The notes under the pieces: model-generated
Seen by the model: only the letters and a program-made list of their open reading frames with translations
Told to the model about the DNA's origin: nothing
The model's database searches: none
Shown here: positions 20,839 to 31,907 of the stretch, in pieces
Layout of the letters: every line of letters begins with the position of its first letter
Position numbering within the stretch: the first letter of the stretch is position 1
Source: Odiellus spinosus
Lineage: Eukaryota; Arthropoda; Arachnida; Opiliones; Phalangiidae
Reading direction: 5' to 3'
DNA: 64,000 nt
Assembly: GCA_963920705.1 (NCBI GenBank)
Contig: OY987231.1
Span: forward strand, 21,367,024 to 21,431,023
Position numbers and translations under genes: made by a program

Positions 20839-21934
20839 TAAATTCTAATTATATTATAAAATAACGAAATATTTTTGGTGAGTTATATTATTGTTTTTAT
20901 CATTATTTTAGCATTCTTAATCGATTAAAAATAGGTTGTTTTGGCCTTTCATTCTCCCTTTAAAACTGTTTGCACTTTCGCAGTTTTTCTTAATAACTGC
21001 TTGTTAATAAAGATCAATGAAATATTCTGGTGTCAATATTCTTAATTAAAGTGAGGCTGACACCATTTTTTACGAATTAATTATATTTTTAGTTGTTTTT
21101 ATTAAAACGCCTTATTCAATTTTTTTTAACTCTGGGTTTACGCGTTCAGCTTATTTATTTAATTTAAAAAGTATATCTATCTGAAGGTATTCGGCAAGTT
21201 GTTAGAAAAAGTTTGAATATCTCGACACCACGAACCCTTGAACAAACTACATATCCGAGTTTTCAAGATAAGTTAAAAATATGAATTCAACTGAGGCGGA
21301 TTGCTACATAATGTTAAACCCCATAAGGAAAAAGTAGCAAATATCAACTCCTCTTTAACACGAATACAGGCCAGATATATCAAGTAATAGGTTTAAGTTT
21401 TCATTACGTACGAAGATAGCATACTGTATTTCTACAAGAAAGCAAAACCCACAAAACCCAGTAGCATAGAGGGAAACGGGATTACAGGACCTGAAAAGTC
21501 AAAATGATTCTAAACGTGGACGAGCTTCTAGAGTGTATATATATGAAACGGTGGTTATCTCGATTCGGGCAGAAATCCGACAGTAACAAGACGAGTGGGA
21601 GATTCAATTACCCGGAATCGAAATCTAATTGAGAAAGTGAAAGAACCCATTCCGAATCCCGGGGAGATCGACGAACGGTAGCGTATAATCTATAGCTAGG
21701 AATAAAGGGATAGGAGGCGCGGGCAACTTAATGCAATTACGTTGGAATCCTGACTGACCGATGGTCGATTCCCACGGAGACCGGAGTATACAGCTAGGGC
21801 TGGCTTTCTCCGCGGGTAATCACACAGTCGGCTAACGCGTTATCTGTGTGAAGGAGAACCAAAAAAAAAATCTCTTTTCTTCTCTCGCGACGACCAGGAG
21901 AGGAGGGTGCGACGTAGCCGTGATTGGATCGAAC
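20839..21934. other. 3' flank of gene 4 and spacer
   Basis: Holds a conserved 3' block TTGTTAATAAAG (poly(A) signal at 21006) with TGAAATATTCTG behind, shared with genes 2 and 3, and a dispersed short repeat GGCGGATTGCTACATAATG at 21298 that recurs at about 25527 and, inverted, at 38398 and 48734. No gene seen. Confidence 0.55.
20928..20963. mobile_element. TTAA-type element end (fragment)
   Basis: AATAGGTTGTTTTGGCC, then TTTCATTCTCCCTTTAA: the same end as at 45138, related to family D ends. The other end is not found nearby, so this is a solo fragment. Confidence 0.5.
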
Positions 21935-22215
21935 CAAGGAGGATCAGAGAAGCAGAGGAAATGTGGGGACGGCGCGGTTCCTACTGCGTCGGCCTAAACT
22001 CCCACTCTGGGAGAACGGGGGTAGAGACGTTTCGTGGTAAAATGTTGTCACGTGGGTAAAACGAATCCTTTATGAGACGCGCTAGCTAGCGACCACGTGA
22101 CAACAGTTTACCTCGAGAATTTCCTATCCCCCCTTTCCACCCGAGTGGGAGGTTGGCTCTTCTCTCTCTAACTCAACGCAGCCCCACATTTCCTCTCCTT
22201 CTCTGATCCTCCTTG
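21935..22215. mobile_element. MITE family B, copy B5
   Basis: 281 bp with CAAGGAGG ends; TSD ATCGAAC (21928-21934, 22216-22222). Confidence 0.92.
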
Positions 22216-23546
22216 ATCGAACAAACAATACGAGAAAGGGAAATATACGCAGCTCACCCACGCCTAAAGGTTTCTTCAATACTCTTATCGCTTTACCCAC
22301 CTTCTTCCTACGCTACAAATGAGGAAAACCGATACCTCGCACCCAATTTATTTCCAAAGGTATCTTGTTATCCGACGTCGGTCCAACTCGTTTCAAGGTT
22401 TTACACAAAGGGCTCGGATTAACCAAAAAAGAGGTTAATGGTTTTCGGATTGAATTGGTAACTTGTATCGGTATGTTTACTCGCAATTAATTACTTTCAA
22501 TGGAAGAGATTCAGACTACGGTTTGAGTCTGAGATACCGTAGAATAGTTAGTAAATTTTAATACAACCCCTTATCAAAAGATTCTAGAAAAGAAGACATG
22601 GTTAACAAAACTTTGATTTTAAATCAACGGAGCAATATTATATAAATGCAAACTGATAATTATGATTCGAGATAAATTATACGCATATTATTAAGTGGTT
22701 TGTCATTATCCTTTAAGCAATTTAGGAGTAGTTTTGATTGGCGTAAATCTTAATTAATGATTGAAATTGAAATTATAAATATAAAAACATATAGTTGTAC
22801 ATATGTTCAACTCATTTTAAAGCAGCTGAATCCGACATGGTATAAATTAACAATGCTAATTATATATCTTTCCGCGTTCCAAAGACAAACGTAGCTTTAA
22901 AAGAGGCCCACGAACCTCAGAATTGGAACATATCCTATATACTGCCTGGCTAAAAGATTGTGGCTTTCACGTTACACCCCCAAAAAAAAAACTTTCTGGT
23001 TCCCAAGTATAAAATTCCGTTTTGACGTTATTTACTCGGAGGCTAAACGAAAGATTTACAATCCATATTTTCTTTAGGGTTGGCGGGGTTTTAGGCAATG
23101 GGCTTTTAGAAGGCCCTTTTGGGTTGCCTATACGAGCTATTCTTTATGCGGGAGGAAGGCGTTTAAGCGACGAATAAGGCCAAACATATTTTCCGCCTCT
23201 TTAAATCGATAAACGTAACTAACCGCGAGAGCCACGCTATAAATGACCCTTTCTCTATACGCCCCCGAGTCTCCACGCGTACCATACTTAGAAGTGACCG
23301 AAAATATCATTCGAAAACTGCGGGTTTTTCTTAGGAAACGACCTTTCTAAAGCTGAAACTGAGTATACACCTTTTTCCGCACGGATTCTGTTTCTCGTAT
23401 TTGTGGCTTCCGAAGCTTGGCTTTCTTTCATATAAGTAAGTATACGCTTCGTTGCTATACAGTTAAAAGCTTTAGCCGAGATTCTATAGCGTTATTCTTC
23501 AGATTTTACGAGGGCAATTGTAATTGGTATTACACTTATTTTTACC
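22216..23546. other. spacer without recognised gene
   Basis: AT-rich; only short random frames. Nothing else supported. Confidence 0.5.
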
Positions 23547-23578
23547 TCCCCGACTGAACTTTAGTTCAGGGGGAGGTT
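23547..23578 (+). repeat. strong hairpin before TG microsatellite
   Basis: CCTCCCC and CTGAAC pair with GTTCAG and GGGGAGG around a TTTA loop, with a two-base bulge (GA). Sits 14 bp before the TG-rich microsatellite. Confidence 0.7.
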
Positions 23579-23591
23579 TTACACTGATCGT

Positions 23592-23703
23592 GTCTGTGTG
23601 TGTGTGTGTCTGTGTGTCTGTGTGTCTGTGTGTGTGTCTGTGTGTCTGTGTGTCTGTGTGTGTGTCTGTGTGTGTGTCTGTGTGTGTGTGTGTGTGTGTG
23701 TCA
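23592..23703 (+). repeat. TG/CTG microsatellite
   Basis: About 110 bp of (TG)n interrupted by CTG steps; the long open frames on both strands here are artefacts of the repeat. Confidence 0.95.
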
Positions 23704-23800
23704 CTTCCTGTGTAAGCGGATATCCTGTGTAAGCGGAAATCACGTGACCTAGCTCGTGGAGCAAAAAGTCTAGAGACGTAATCATACCAGCTTATCGTTC

Positions 23801-24079
23801 AATTCCGTTTAACGGGAATTACCTCCTTTAAGCGTGGCTGCCACATTAAGTTTCAAGTGTCGTGCAATTATATGCAACAGGACGTCTCCAATTGCATATT
23901 ATCACCTTCCACCATCCACTTTACGGTCAAACCTCGATGCTGGACAGTTGAAGGCGATTATACGCAATGGGACGTCTCCCACTGTTATAATCACCTCCGA
24001 CCATCCCTACACCAAGGTCCAACCTCAAGTGTCCGATCTCAGCGGGCCATATTAGCGAGGCGTCCCTCACTAATATAGT
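23801..24079 (+). repeat. array of five hairpins
   Basis: Hairpins at 23801-23820, 23826-23850, 23867-23902, 23956-23992 and 24047-24079. The last three recur every 89 bp and share a GGACGTCTCC-like apex, while their stems differ in sequence but still pair. No coding frame explains this. Confidence 0.6.
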
Positions 24080-27000
24080 CCACATCAACCTTCCACTCCA
24101 CTCATCTCCTCCCTCTACGGGTCTTTGTGGTGCAGTTACCGAATGCCTAGGGTTACGATAAACGTCTAGACGTTGAGAAGGGGGGGTTTTCCCCAACTCT
24201 TCACGGTTACTCTGAGACGAGACTTTCATAGTTAAGTTAAATATAAAGTTAATAGATAATAGGTACGTTGTCTAGGGGATAAATATAATAGTAATTGGAA
24301 AGCTATCTCATTAGTAACTAATTAATATGACACAATTCGAACTAAAGTTATAAATAAAAGGTTTAATGATAATAATAAAATTAATGCTAGTAATTAAAAC
24401 AAATTAAAACAAATTAAAACAATCGAACACTTAATTTGACTGGCTGGTCATTATACCCTTAATCTACGACTCACGGTTTTAACGCGTAGTGCGGTTAGCG
24501 GTTGAAGTGGAGTTACGAGGCCCTTGTAGATTTTGGAGTTCTTATCATCATGGCACGATAGATGGTTGCGGTCCTCGTGGCGAGGCTTACCGGCTCCAGG
24601 AGTTTCGATCGCGAATCGCCGGGTAATTTGCAACGTGAGCATCCGATACTCGCAGTCGGTTCCTCATTTAGGACTTAGGTTCTTTTTAACTAGTCCGGAC
24701 TTATAATTAATTACACGTGGCGCGTATTCATCTTTTTAACGTTATTGCTCGCGACCACTATATACTTTTTAATTATCACGTACATGAACATCATGCATCC
24801 GCGAGAACACGTGGCTGACCTTTTTGGTCCGAGCCTCAGAGCGAGAGTTTTTGAGGGCGCGAGATTGCTCGCGTGATCTTATTGGAAAACCAGTTTTTCC
24901 CTTTTGTCCTGACAAAATGTTTCTTGTCAATCATTTTTCAATGATTTCCCCCCGCGTGGGTTTTTGACCAGCCAGGTGGTATTTGCCAGCCAGTTCAATA
25001 ACAATACAATTCGACAAAATAAGAACGTTGGAAATGTTTCTTCTATTTAACAGAAGTAAATAATCAAGGAGAAATTAGATGCTAAGTACGTTACAACTCG
25101 CTCGATGAATAAAGGTTAGCGAAAGCTATATATACCCCTTTTCCATGCCCAAACTATTTTGGCCTTATGCCGCGATTTCTTTTAGTAAATTGAAGCGTAT
25201 AATGCATTTAAATTTTAATTTAATATCATAATATTGTTAAACTGAATCTAATTAATAACTAAGCTGAAAAATCAATTAAAAATTCGAGATAGTTTAGAAG
25301 ATATTTAAGAAATTGTCCAAAAATTTTGTGAAATTTGACCGTTTAATACCAGCTTGAGTTGGCAACACGCGTTAAGCTGTTTTTTATATATCATTTAGTC
25401 CAAAAAGTAAAGGTATAACGGGCAGTATAGGCTAAGGCTTGCTGCAAACTTGGGGTGGATTGAAGAATCTAAATAAAGGTACGTTTACACGGGCATCCAA
25501 GATAGAAATGATATAAGATTTAAAGCTGAGGCGGATTGATACAAAATGTTAAACCTCTTAAGAAAAATGATAGTGGTGAAAGCTCTCCTTGAACAAAAGT
25601 ACAGTAGGTTTCCCGTGTTTAAAAAACAACAATTTTGAAGAAAAAATGGACATCTGATGTTGGAAAAAAAATAGGCTTCAGTTTTCTCCACTATAAAACC
25701 AAGAAACATTTCCGATTTTTTTCATAATCGAAATAAGCCGTGTACAGTGATCTTCGAGACGAGGCCAGACCAGACGAAAGAGAGCTATAATGACTTAAGG
25801 GAGATAATCAACCAGCATAGAATGTTATCACCATTTGAAGTCAACAGAGCAGCGACACGGCTTTCATTTATCACAAGAAAGAGACGGCCCGGCTACGAAG
25901 AATTGAAACGTGCAAGCAGTTAGTGTTTTCGGACTTGACATATGAGATACCTACAGTCAGTAAAAGCTCGGCAGTTCTTCATACGGCCTCGTAATTGTAA
26001 ACAGAAAAGGAGCTATTCTAACGGTATGGAAATTAGTCTACTTTCAGTCTTTTAAGATATTTTTTTTATCGTAGGAGTGGAAGCTAACGTCTTGTAACCG
26101 GTTTGGAGAATAACCTCTCATAAACCAGCTCAATCCTTGGATTCTTGCAATGACTGGGATCACTTGTATGATGAAAATATCAGTAATGGCCCTCTGTTAG
26201 CACGTCAAATCAAGAATTTCGAACGAAAATTGTACCGGAAGTAATTATCAATCATCTACCGACAATGGGTTGTAAATGGAACATTCAGTCTACAATATTC
26301 CTTGGTTTGTCCAAGAGGAACTTGCTACCATATCTTCGTCGTTTTCATTCCTTGTCTTCCTTGCCATCCCAGACTAAATTCTTCGTCTTTATCAAATCAG
26401 TGGATTATCAAAGATAATCACACAGTACAGCCTATACTCAAGTGTTAATTTATATTACTTGTATTTTAAATTTTTACTTATAAAATAAACATTTCATTTG
26501 GTGTGTCTATTAAGAAATCTATGCCCTGCCGCATATAATTATGGGTAACGCAGGGGTAACGCAGGACACACTTTTGCATTCTCTGAATCCTTGAGGTTAA
26601 GGGAAAATACTTATACTCCGTAACCTAGATGGGAAATAGAGAAGTGTGATTGAAATGCACGCTGTTTCTTCTACTCTTCCAATACTCCACATTTCTTTTC
26701 ATCTTTTATTTTAGGTAAGGTTAGGTTAGGTTAGGTTAGGTTAGGTTATGTTACCTTAACGTCGGGGTCGGGGAGGTTATATTTTGGTTTCCCAACTTGT
26801 TAGATTCGAACCCAACATTTAGAAAATCATTACGAATGAGATGAAGGTTTGCTTTCATTTGAAATCGATTTTGGTGCTGAATTTAAACCGTTGAAAGTTT
26901 AAATAAGCTATAAATGAAACCACCCATGAAAATCTTATATCAGAGATAGGATTATTAACAAGAAACACCAATCGTAACCTCGTGCGTGGCTGATATGGAT

Positions 27001-27106
27001 AAACAATTCAGACGTTATGGGTTTTGTTCGTTAAGTATACTTTTGCCCGCATTGTTTCGGCCGTTAGAGGACGCTTATGATCGCTAGAATTTGTTATTCA
27101 TTGTTA
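24080..27106. other. spacer without recognised gene
   Basis: Contains a small (AAATTAAAAC)n run near 24390, the dispersed repeat GGCGGATTGATACAAAATG at about 25527, and the TTAGG run at 26716. No exon with family resemblance found. Confidence 0.5.
26716..26750 (+). repeat. interstitial TTAGG repeat
   Basis: About six units of AGGTT (first one imperfect), ended by ATGTTACC. Second interstitial site in the window. Confidence 0.85.
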
Positions 27107-27273
27107 GAGATCGGGGTTTGGACAAAATAATCCACAACTATCAGTTAATCATAAAAAATTAATCGGAAAATTATTCTCGATTACATAAGATTTATCATAG
27201 AGTTTCCTCGAAAAATTTTAAGTTATGAATAAAGATAAAATAATCAGAAATTGCTTGTCCAAACCCCGATCTC
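27107..27273. mobile_element. MITE family E, copy E3
   Basis: 167 bp, ends GAGATCGGGGTTTGGACAA and its complement. Flanking direct repeat TATTCATTGTTA, 12 bp (27095-27106, 27274-27285). Confidence 0.8.
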
Positions 27274-27549
27274 TATTCATTGTTAATAGTCCTACAACAG
27301 GATTTTTTTTTTTTTATTATTGATGAAGTAATTAAAATGTAATTGATGTTATAATTAATTGGTTAAAAGTAAGTGTATCCGTCACCTAATCAAATATTTG
27401 AAATAAATAAACTATCCGAATTATAAAACAAGTATTTTTCCGCGCTTGTCAATACTCAAGCGCAACATTTTAGCCTTATTGGAAAGAAAGTTTATTCATA
27501 TCTAAAATAGTACGTATAAAATCAGAATTTTGCCCTATATAGGAAATAA

Positions 27550-27860
27550 CAGAAGCCGATGAAACCCTCCTTTGAAGTCTACTACTCTAATGTTCCATAT
27601 AGCGCTCCTCTCTGTATGGGTAAAATTCACTTCATACCCCCCTGTCTACGGAAAATTGGAAATTCTCTCTCTCCACAAACGACGACGTTTTTTTGACGAA
27701 CTCCGCGGCTGCTAGAGATATTCGCTCGACGAACTCCCGCTCCGAAAATATCTACCGTTAGGAGGCGTTCGAATCGCGCTTTTTGAAACTAACCCATACA
27801 GAGAGGGGTAAACAAGACCCGGGAGTAATAGACTTCAAAGGAGGGTTTCATCGGCTTCTG
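27550..27860. mobile_element. MITE family A, copy A5
   Basis: 311 bp, a shortened copy missing about 27 bp after GGTAAAATTC. TSD GAAATAA at 27543-27549 and 27861-27867. Confidence 0.9.
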
Positions 27861-29526
27861 GAAATAATTAAAATGAAGCTTGGCTGCTTGTATGACGCAA
27901 TATTATACTTTATAGTTCAAAACATCATTAATATTCAAAGGAAAAATGGCGAGGAGTTTATACCTTAACACCTAACATCTAATCGCTTCCTTATAAGGAA
28001 AGTGCAAAGTTTGGAGAGAATATACGAAGAGTTGAAAAGTTTTCTAGCTCTTCTTTAAAAATGGAAGACGATTGAAATGTGACCAAGACTCTGGAAAGCG
28101 CGCGGGCTTCCTTAGCTACGTCTAACAGCTCCTAGGGGAATTTCTCGAAGACGGATGTTCATTAAGCCGGACTTTATCCCACCCTCGGGAGATATCAGCT
28201 TCCCTCCGATTCGCTCCGTTCTAGCTCCGCGACATTATTTTTTTCTTTTTCTTTTTCTTTTTTGGTCTTCTTCCAAGAGAATCTTATTGCCTTTGGCGGG
28301 GCCCCCCTTTTTCGACCAAAGATGGAACTTCAATATACGCTATACGGGCGATTAGGGAAAGTGTGATTTATCCCGCAGAAACTCTGGGAGAAGATGGGGC
28401 TTTCCCGCCTAGTCCGCTCGCTGCTATTGTAAAGAAGCTCCTTATACGGGCGTCCCCCTTTCCCTCGTGAAAACAAGGTGCTTTAGGGTGGCAAAATATT
28501 ATCTTTCCAAGTTATTTAGAAATATAACCTAATATTTATCAATTAATCAATTATCTATTAATTTCAATGTTCGTACGCGCGTATGTCCGTAACATTTTTC
28601 AGAATGTTCTAGAAGGTTCCAGAAACGTCTGGAGATGTCTAGAAAATTCTGGAAAGTGCTTAAAACGTCTAGAAAGGTCTGGAAAATTCCGATTCATGAA
28701 TTTTTTGGTTCAAGTAGGATTTCAAGTACGGGATTTCAGGATCTTATTGTCGAGTGATTTTTAAGTTATTTTTTGGAGAAATTTTGAGGGTTTCAATGCC
28801 AATTACCCATAGAGAAAGTTAAGCGTTTTTGGGATTTCGACCAAAGGGTACAAAGTGTTCGTCTGCTCGATTTACTCATAGATGTGCGTTGATAATTTCG
28901 GTTATTTACCACCAGGGTACCTTTTCTGCAAAACATTCGAAATCTAAATTTCGATCGAAAACTGCAAAGTCCCTCTTACAGGCATATTTACGCGCGTTTT
29001 CATATAACTGTTTGACGAGGTTCGAGTTATCGCGCGTGCTCTAAAAAGACGACCCAGCACATCCGTTTCAAGAGGATTTCTTCGACTAGTACGTTATGTA
29101 AAAGTCGCCGACGTTTGTAGTTTCCGGTTAGATTTCGCGAGAGAGAAGGAGACAAGGTAAAAGCGAGTGAAAAAGGTGATTTACCGTCATTAGGCAAACA
29201 GAAGAGCCTTAGACCGAGCGTAGGAGGGTTAGAGAAAAAGTGTTTTATTAGGTCTGCTTATCAGAGAGTCGGGCTCCGGCAATTAAGCCCGAGGCTAATG
29301 TATGACTATTTACGCCCCGGTGACTATCCGTCATTTCCCCATTTACTCTCAAGAGTATCTTCTCCCCGCTAATAGCTTCGTTTGTCTCTGACAAATATTC
29401 GATTTGGCGTAAAAATGGCCTTGACTTAGATGTAGGTTAAGCGGGGGTGTTTTCATTCTAGAAAACACATTAGCTCTTTAGACACCATGGAATTATACAA
29501 AAGGTATTTGTCCGTATTGTTCTAAC
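27861..29526. other. spacer around the decamer array
   Basis: GC-richer patches (28140-28330) have open frames but no recognisable protein. Apart from the array at 28601 nothing is supported. Confidence 0.45.
28601..28690. promoter_or_regulatory. heat shock element-like decamer array
   Basis: Nine 10-bp steps of AGAANNTTCT type in strict register. GAA occurs at 28602, 28612, 28622, 28642, 28652, 28672 and 28682; TTC at 28607, 28617, 28647 and 28687. The first five sites alternate perfectly (28602-28624), the binding pattern of trimeric heat shock factor. No gene recognised next to it; a decamer minisatellite is the alternative. Confidence 0.45.
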
Positions 29527-29906
29527 TTAAAGGGATACTAGACTATGGAAAAGTTATTTTAAATCAAATTAAATATGCCATTATCATAACTCGCCAAAGA
29601 AATATTTCGCAGTAATTAGCGGTTAATTATCAAAGTCGCAAAATTAGGACCGAAGAAATTTCAGAATTATTTAAAAAGGACTCAATTGCTGATACGAGTC
29701 CGTCTTTGAAATGATGTTTGTTAGAAAAATGAGTCATTTTCAGTCGTTCTTCGAAACAGATTTAGGCTTAGCCAGTCTAGTTCGCGACTTTGATAATTAA
29801 CGGTAAATTACCACGAAACCTTTGGCGAGTGTTGATAATGTTTTTAAGCATATTTTAACACACCAAATCTATTATAACTTGTTATCTGAGTCTAGTATCC
29901 CTTTAA
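29527..29906. mobile_element. MITE K (TTAA type)
   Basis: 380 bp including terminal TTAA. Ends AAAGGGATACTAGACT and its complement; a second long inverted pair (TCGCCAAAG to TTAATTATCAAAGTCGC) covers much of each half. Single copy in the window. Confidence 0.8.
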
Positions 29907-31569
29907 ATGAAGCTATATAGGCCATTGTTAATGTATATGCTAATTGATAAAAGGGATAGAATATACGATATAATTCCAAGAACCTTTACGAAAATACGAC
30001 CCTTTGGTCTAATTCTGACTGCTACCAAGAACAATAGGCGAAGAATTTGGATTTATAGGTTAATATGTTTAAAATTATTTCAAATAAAGGCTTTTAGAGA
30101 AAAAAAAAATAATCAGTTATTCGGGAACTATGCCTATACTTATTCGCAAACTCAAAAGACGCGAATCAGTTGGATTTGTTTAGATATTGAACTCGTCCGA
30201 AACCATAAATAATTTGGTTGAACTCCGGCTGTAATTGCTCGAAGTAATATACAAATCTTGGCTAATAGAGTCTGCTTGCATTATGCAGAGTGTTTGGCGG
30301 CGTTGCGATATTCTAGGAGCGTGAAATGTCTATAAAATTATAGGACTTCATAGATATGCAGGATGATAAAGGATTTTAGAAGAATTATAGGACCACTAGG
30401 CTGCCTGCAAATCTAAACACACCCATCGCTTATGTTTATTAACTTCGCGGCACCAATTTGTTTTCAATACTTTGAGCTATATAATTTGGGAGGAATAAAC
30501 CCAAACATTGATATAAGGAATACAGCGTCAGCTTTGGACTTAAATATAAATGTGTCAGTGCAGGCTTATGAAAGCCACTTTTAAGTCTTACGTTTTAATT
30601 TATATTGAGGATTTCCCCTTGAAAGGAAAATTATAAATAAAATTGAAAAGAACGCTCGAGGGGCATAATCGTTCACTGTCAAAATGTCGGCGCCTTTCGA
30701 TTTCTCCGCTTTTCAATGACAGCTTAAAAAGTAAATGAAATCGACGGCAAATATTTAAATTCAACGCGAGGTACCGGTATAGGAGAAGAGTTTCTCCCGC
30801 GGCCTTGTTTCGAACAGAGAAAAACGCTTTTAAATTTCCATTAGGAAGTCAGTTAAACTTTCGGGCTCTAAGAGCGAACCCCTCTCTTTTGTGTCACACT
30901 TGCTTTTTTGAATTTTTCTCTCTAATTTCTAGTCTTCTTTAAAAGGAGGAAAATTCATAATTTGACTTTTTTTTTCCTTTTTACACTTCCATCGGTCGCT
31001 CGTAAATTTGGTCTTTTAAGGCTGTCTTTTTAAAATAGCGTCGTAAAACCGGCGTCTATAGAATAACGGAGACTACTTGTTTTTCTATAAACCTTATTGG
31101 TGAAGGCAGAAGCGGCTCTTGTCCATCAAAACCTTGCTGGCGAAATTAAATTTTCTAACCCTCGTGTTAAAAGTTTTACGAGTTAGAAATTCGCCTTGTA
31201 AGAAAAGAAAAGAAATTGGATTTTTATATATATATATTTGGTACAAGAATCGAGCTAGGATCGAGCCTTAGATGTTATTTAATAAAATTTGGAGGAGAAA
31301 AAAAGAAGTGTCGTTTATATGACGAATATCGTTAATCAATGCCCTGGACAGTTTTCTGACACGTTGATCGTATCTCGAATCATAACCAAAGACAATAAAA
31401 TCGCGTAAAGTTGAAGGCTATATAAGAAACGAACTAATTTCTTTTTCTTTCAAGAGTGATGACATATGCTGAAAGTGCCTCAACAAATTGCGGTTACTTT
31501 TACATTATTCTGCCATCAAGTTTCGAGTTTATATAAAATTGGTTTTAGAGACCAAAGATTTGCTATTAG
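29907..31569. other. spacer without recognised gene
   Basis: An open frame of about 100 codons begins right at the end of MITE K (29907) and is A-rich and lysine/arginine-rich by composition. No domain seen. Confidence 0.5.
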
Positions 31570-31907
31570 CAGAAGCCGATGAAACCCTCCTTTGAAGTCT
31601 ATTACTCCCGGGTCTTGTCTACCCCTCTCTGTATGGGTTAGTTTCAAAAAGCGCGATTCGTACGCCTCCTAACGGTAGATATTTTCGGAGCGGGAGTTCG
31701 TCGAGAGAATATCTCTAGCAGCCTTGGAGTTCGTCAAAAAAACGTCGTCGTTTGTGGAGAGAGAGAATTTAAAATTTTTCGTAGACAGGGGGGTATGAAT
31801 TAGGACCCCTCCGATCTCGTAAAATTGTGAATTTTACCCATACAGAGAGGAGCGCTACATGGAACATTAGAGTAGTAGACTTCAAAGGAGGGTTTCATCT
31901 ACTTCTG
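31570..31907. mobile_element. MITE family A, copy A6
   Basis: 338 bp with TSD CTATTAG (31563-31569, 31908-31914). Shares the variant 3' end TCTACTTCTG with A1, so the two form a subfamily. Confidence 0.9.

Noticed and set aside
23524..23785. Cys-Val or Thr-His repeat proteins
   Set aside because: Translation of a TG microsatellite.
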